A stretch of 64,000 nucleotides of DNA from Christiangramia sediminis (GTDB taxonomy: Bacteria > Bacteroidota > Bacteroidia > Flavobacteriales > Flavobacteriaceae): assembly GCF_020552705.1 (NCBI RefSeq), contig NZ_JAJBZG010000001.1, positions 682,001 through 746,000 on the forward strand. Reading direction: 5' to 3'. This document shows positions 61,548 to 64,000 of the stretch, in pieces. Every line of letters begins with the position of its first letter. The first letter of the stretch is position 1. The position numbers and the translations under genes were made by a program. A model generated the notes under the pieces. It made no database searches, was not told the origin of the DNA, and saw only the letters and a program-made list of their open reading frames with translations.

Positions 61548-62996
61548 TTAGTATCCTTCAGTTTGTTCCATACCCGATGCTTCTACTTCACTAGCAGGAA
61601 TTGGACAAATGGTTCTATTATCGGTGGCCTGAATATCCAGATTAGCTACATCTACTCCGGTATTTACATGCTCATCAACAGGACGATTTATATTTTTAGC
61701 TCTACGGATATAGTCATAAATTCCATGTCCCTCTAAAGCTAATTCACGTCTTCTCTCTTCTGCAATCCTTTCTTTTAATTCTTCCCCAGTTTCTGTGGCC
61801 TGATTAGAAGAGAAATTAGTGGTTCTGTTTTCTATAAGCGTATTAAGGAAGTCCTGAGCTTCTGTCTCGCCACCACCGGCACCATTTGCTGCTGATTCAG
61901 CCGCAATTAAATACATTTCAGATAATCTAATAACCGGAATATTGTGGGCACTTAATCCGCCTCCATCACTACGATTAATGTACTTAATATATGCTTGCTG
62001 GGTACCTTCCTTATCTTCTTCAAGCAATGCGGCTCTTGGATCACCTTCATAGGCACTTAATAATTCAATAAAAGTTTTAGTAGCGATTATATCTCCCTGA
62101 CCTCCATTCTTAAAATCAAATTGGGCTCCCAGCCCGTTACTACCCAAAGAATTCTGGCTTGTAATGCTTAATTCGAAGATAGATTCAGAATTATAATCTT
62201 CAAATACATACGAATTGACTCCCATAAGATTTTCGGCCCCTCTGGTAGCAATTACTTCCTTGGCATTCTTAAGAGCGTTTTCCCAATCTTGTTTATATAA
62301 ATAAACCCTTGCCAATAAAGCTTTAACTCCACTTTTTGTTAAATATTGAGTACTACCTTGTGCCCAACTATTTTCTTCTAACAAGTCTAGTGAATTCTGC
62401 ATGTCACTTATAATCTGCTCATAAGTTTCACCAAGACTACTTCTTTCGGTTACAATCTCATCCGAAGAAAGTTTCAAAGGTAATCCCTGGGATGCTGCAC
62501 CCTCCTTTATCCATGGGTAGGAGAAGGTTCTTGCCAGATCAAAATATATCATGCCTCTTAAACCCAAAGCTTCACCTAAGATCTCTTGCTTTTGCGCTTC
62601 GTTACCTTCAGCCGCCTCAATATTATTAATGATAAGGTTTAGGTTATTTATAGATTTAAAGGATTGAATCCACAAATCTTCACAGCTTCCGCTACTATTA
62701 CTACTTTCTTCATATTTATAAGCAATCAGCTCATAATTTCTGGGATTAAAAGTAGTTTTCACAAATCTAAAATCTGTACCTTTTACTGCCGCTCTTTTAT
62801 ATAAAACCCTTCCCAGATAGGTATTACGGGAGATCTCGTTGTAAGTTCCAGTTAATAGTTTATCAAGTTTTTCCACTGAATTCAGAACCAGGTTCTCTGA
62901 GATAACATGATCTGGTCTTTGGTCCAGCTTATCTTCGCTGCAACCTTGGAGCATTACTAATCCTAAGATTAGAATACTGTTTTTAAATATTTTCAT
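61548..62996 (-). CDS. SusD/RagB-family outer-membrane lipoprotein
   Basis: 482 residues. Lipobox LQGC; then SusD features: KLDKLLTGTYNEISRNTYLG, helical TPR-like pairs (EALGLRGMIYFDLARTFSY), and the C-terminal VIRLSEMYLIAAESAANGAGG and AEERRRELALEGHGIYDYIRRAKN. It captures substrate at the cell surface and hands it to the SusC channel encoded 18 nt upstream. The substrate is unknown; neighbouring PepSY argues against a glycan and for an iron or small complex. Confidence 0.9.
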   Translation of the reverse strand: MKIFKNSILILGLVMLQGCSEDKLDQRPDHVISENLVLNSVEKLDKLLTGTYNEISRNTYLGRVLYKRAAVKGTDFRFVKTTFNPRNYELIAYKYEESSNSSGSCEDLWIQSFKSINNLNLIINNIEAAEGNEAQKQEILGEALGLRGMIYFDLARTFSYPWIKEGAASQGLPLKLSSDEIVTERSSLGETYEQIISDMQNSLDLLEENSWAQGSTQYLTKSGVKALLARVYLYKQDWENALKNAKEVIATRGAENLMGVNSYVFEDYNSESIFELSITSQNSLGSNGLGAQFDFKNGGQGDIIATKTFIELLSAYEGDPRAALLEEDKEGTQQAYIKYINRSDGGGLSAHNIPVIRLSEMYLIAAESAANGAGGGETEAQDFLNTLIENRTTNFSSNQATETGEELKERIAEERRRELALEGHGIYDYIRRAKNINRPVDEHVNTGVDVANLDIQATDNRTICPIPASEVEASGMEQTEGY

Positions 62997-63014
62997 TTGA
63001 ATATGTTTTAAGTT

Positions 63015-64000
63015 CTAAAATTGTAATTGAAGTCCTAATAAAATAGTTCTTGCAGTTGGTACCTGGAAAAAGTTTACCCCATCTACAACAGCTTCCGGAT
63101 CGTAGCCATCCAATTCTGTCCATAAAAATAAATTATCCCCTTGCACATAAACTGAACCTCCTTTTAAAGAGTTACCAAGAGATGGTAGGTTATAGGTCAC
63201 TTTAAAGTTTCTGAGTTTTAGGTAATCTGAATCATACAAATGCCTGGTGGAAACATCATTCGAAAATGTTGGATTTCCGTTAATTCTAATAGGCACTGTA
63301 GCGTCCGGATTATTTGGATTCCATGGATTAAGCTGGGCAATTGTGTTAGTATACTGGGGAGCAAAACCATCGTCATCGCGCTTAAATGCGGTACGATCAT
63401 ACACTTTCCCTCCCATACCAAATGTAAATTGAAAATCTAATGTAAAATTTTTATAGTTGAACTGATTGAAAACTCCACCTTGAAAATCTTGTAAAGCGTC
63501 TCCAAAAATTCCAAATCCGGCCTCCTGAGCATTTGTAGTCAACTCTCCAGTTCTTTCACCATTTTCAAGTACATGATATTGAGCATATCCATTTGATGGA
63601 TTTACGCCTGCATAATCCCGTAAATAAAATGAATAAATACTTTCACCTTCTTTAATAATTAAGGGATCCTGACCATATCTAGAACTATATGTAGGTACTA
63701 TATCATTCTTTAATTTAGTTATTTTGTTATCAAGAAGAGTAAGGTTTGCGCTGGTACTCCACGAAAAGTCTTCTGTTGCTATAGGATTATATCCTACTTC
63801 AAACTCCCAACCTTTATTGATCATTTCTCCAAAGTTCTGTAATTGAGTCATGAAACCAGTGGTAGGTGAAACCGGAACATTCAGCAATAAATCTTCAGTT
63901 TTTTTACGGAAGTAATTTACTGTAAGATCTAATTCTCCGAATATATTGATATCCATTCCCACATTGAAATTTTTACTTAATTCCCAGGAAAGATCTGGGT
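63015..64000 (-). CDS. SusC/RagA-type TonB-dependent receptor, 3' part
   Basis: The frame is open to the window edge; residues PDLSWELSKNFNVGMDINIF precede an internal Met, so the true start lies beyond 64000. About 328 C-terminal residues are present. They show the beta-barrel strands of SusC (VNYFRKKTEDLLLNVPVSPTTGF, AQLNPWNPNNPDATVPIRIN, YLKLRNFKVTYNLP, ARTILLGLQLQF at the end). It imports the substrate bound by SusD, powered by TonB. Confidence 0.9.
   Translation of the reverse strand, partial: PDLSWELSKNFNVGMDINIFGELDLTVNYFRKKTEDLLLNVPVSPTTGFMTQLQNFGEMINKGWEFEVGYNPIATEDFSWSTSANLTLLDNKITKLKNDIVPTYSSRYGQDPLIIKEGESIYSFYLRDYAGVNPSNGYAQYHVLENGERTGELTTNAQEAGFGIFGDALQDFQGGVFNQFNYKNFTLDFQFTFGMGGKVYDRTAFKRDDDGFAPQYTNTIAQLNPWNPNNPDATVPIRINGNPTFSNDVSTRHLYDSDYLKLRNFKVTYNLPSLGNSLKGGSVYVQGDNLFLWTELDGYDPEAVVDGVNFFQVPTARTILLGLQLQF

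Noticed and set aside
1-64000. CRISPR arrays, rRNA genes and an ICE integrase
   Set aside because: No regular direct repeats with unique spacers, no rRNA sequence and no tyrosine or serine recombinase frame were found; only the IS110-family DEDD enzyme is present.

Overview
The window looks like a chromosome segment of a marine or soil flavobacterium (phylum Bacteroidota, family Flavobacteriaceae). This rests on low G+C, Bacteroidota-only families (TraE/F/G/J/K/M/N transfer proteins, RteC, BtgA/BtgB mobilization proteins, SusC/SusD), TPR-AraC regulators and a TAnnTTTG-type promoter before umuD. The genus cannot be fixed from sequence alone. 

Positions 1 to about 40 kb are an integrative conjugative element (ICE) or its remains, loaded with cargo. 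The left part has ssb, a RadC-like gene, a hairpin-rich stretch that could be oriT, relaxase-type btgA/btgB genes and a VirD4-like coupling protein, then a umuDC error-prone polymerase pair. A defence island follows (8.1-16.0 kb): a type IIG restriction-modification protein, a three-gene ABC-3C system (Mrr-like nuclease, small middle component, Rad50-like ATPase with zinc hook), and a decayed PD-(D/E)XK nuclease gene. Next is the transfer operon on the minus strand (23.2 to 16.0 kb: traE-F-G-I-J-K-M-N plus a small lipoprotein). 

From 24.1 to 28.3 kb there is a small array of integron-like gene cassettes separated by attC-like inverted-repeat sites, with no integrase in view. One site is interrupted by an IS110-family (IS1111-type) insertion sequence with a candidate bridge RNA. 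From 28.3 to 32.1 kb lies the ICE control module: rteC, an excisionase-like HTH gene, a winged-helix protein, a DnaC-like ATPase and an EEP-fold nuclease. 

The most striking module is 32.2-40.0 kb. A C39-peptidase ABC exporter, a HlyD-type adaptor, a TPR/transmembrane/AraC regulator split by a frameshift, a 42-residue double-glycine peptide and a secreted prolyl oligopeptidase all lie on the minus strand. The exporter gene and the peptide gene share a 23-bp upstream box followed, at identical spacing, by a TTTAGTRCT element. I propose a secreted-peptide production and sensing (or bacteriocin) circuit. 

After an apparent boundary with a tRNA-like remnant and several terminators (40.3-40.7 kb), 40.7-60.3 kb is a large metal-resistance island: a CusA/CusB/TolC operon with two His-rich proteins, two CDF transporters, a P1B-4-type ATPase, two Fur-family regulators, a PII-like protein, and a second RND system in which the pump is fused to its outer-membrane partner. 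The window ends with a PepSY gene, a SusD gene and the 3' part of a SusC gene on the minus strand.
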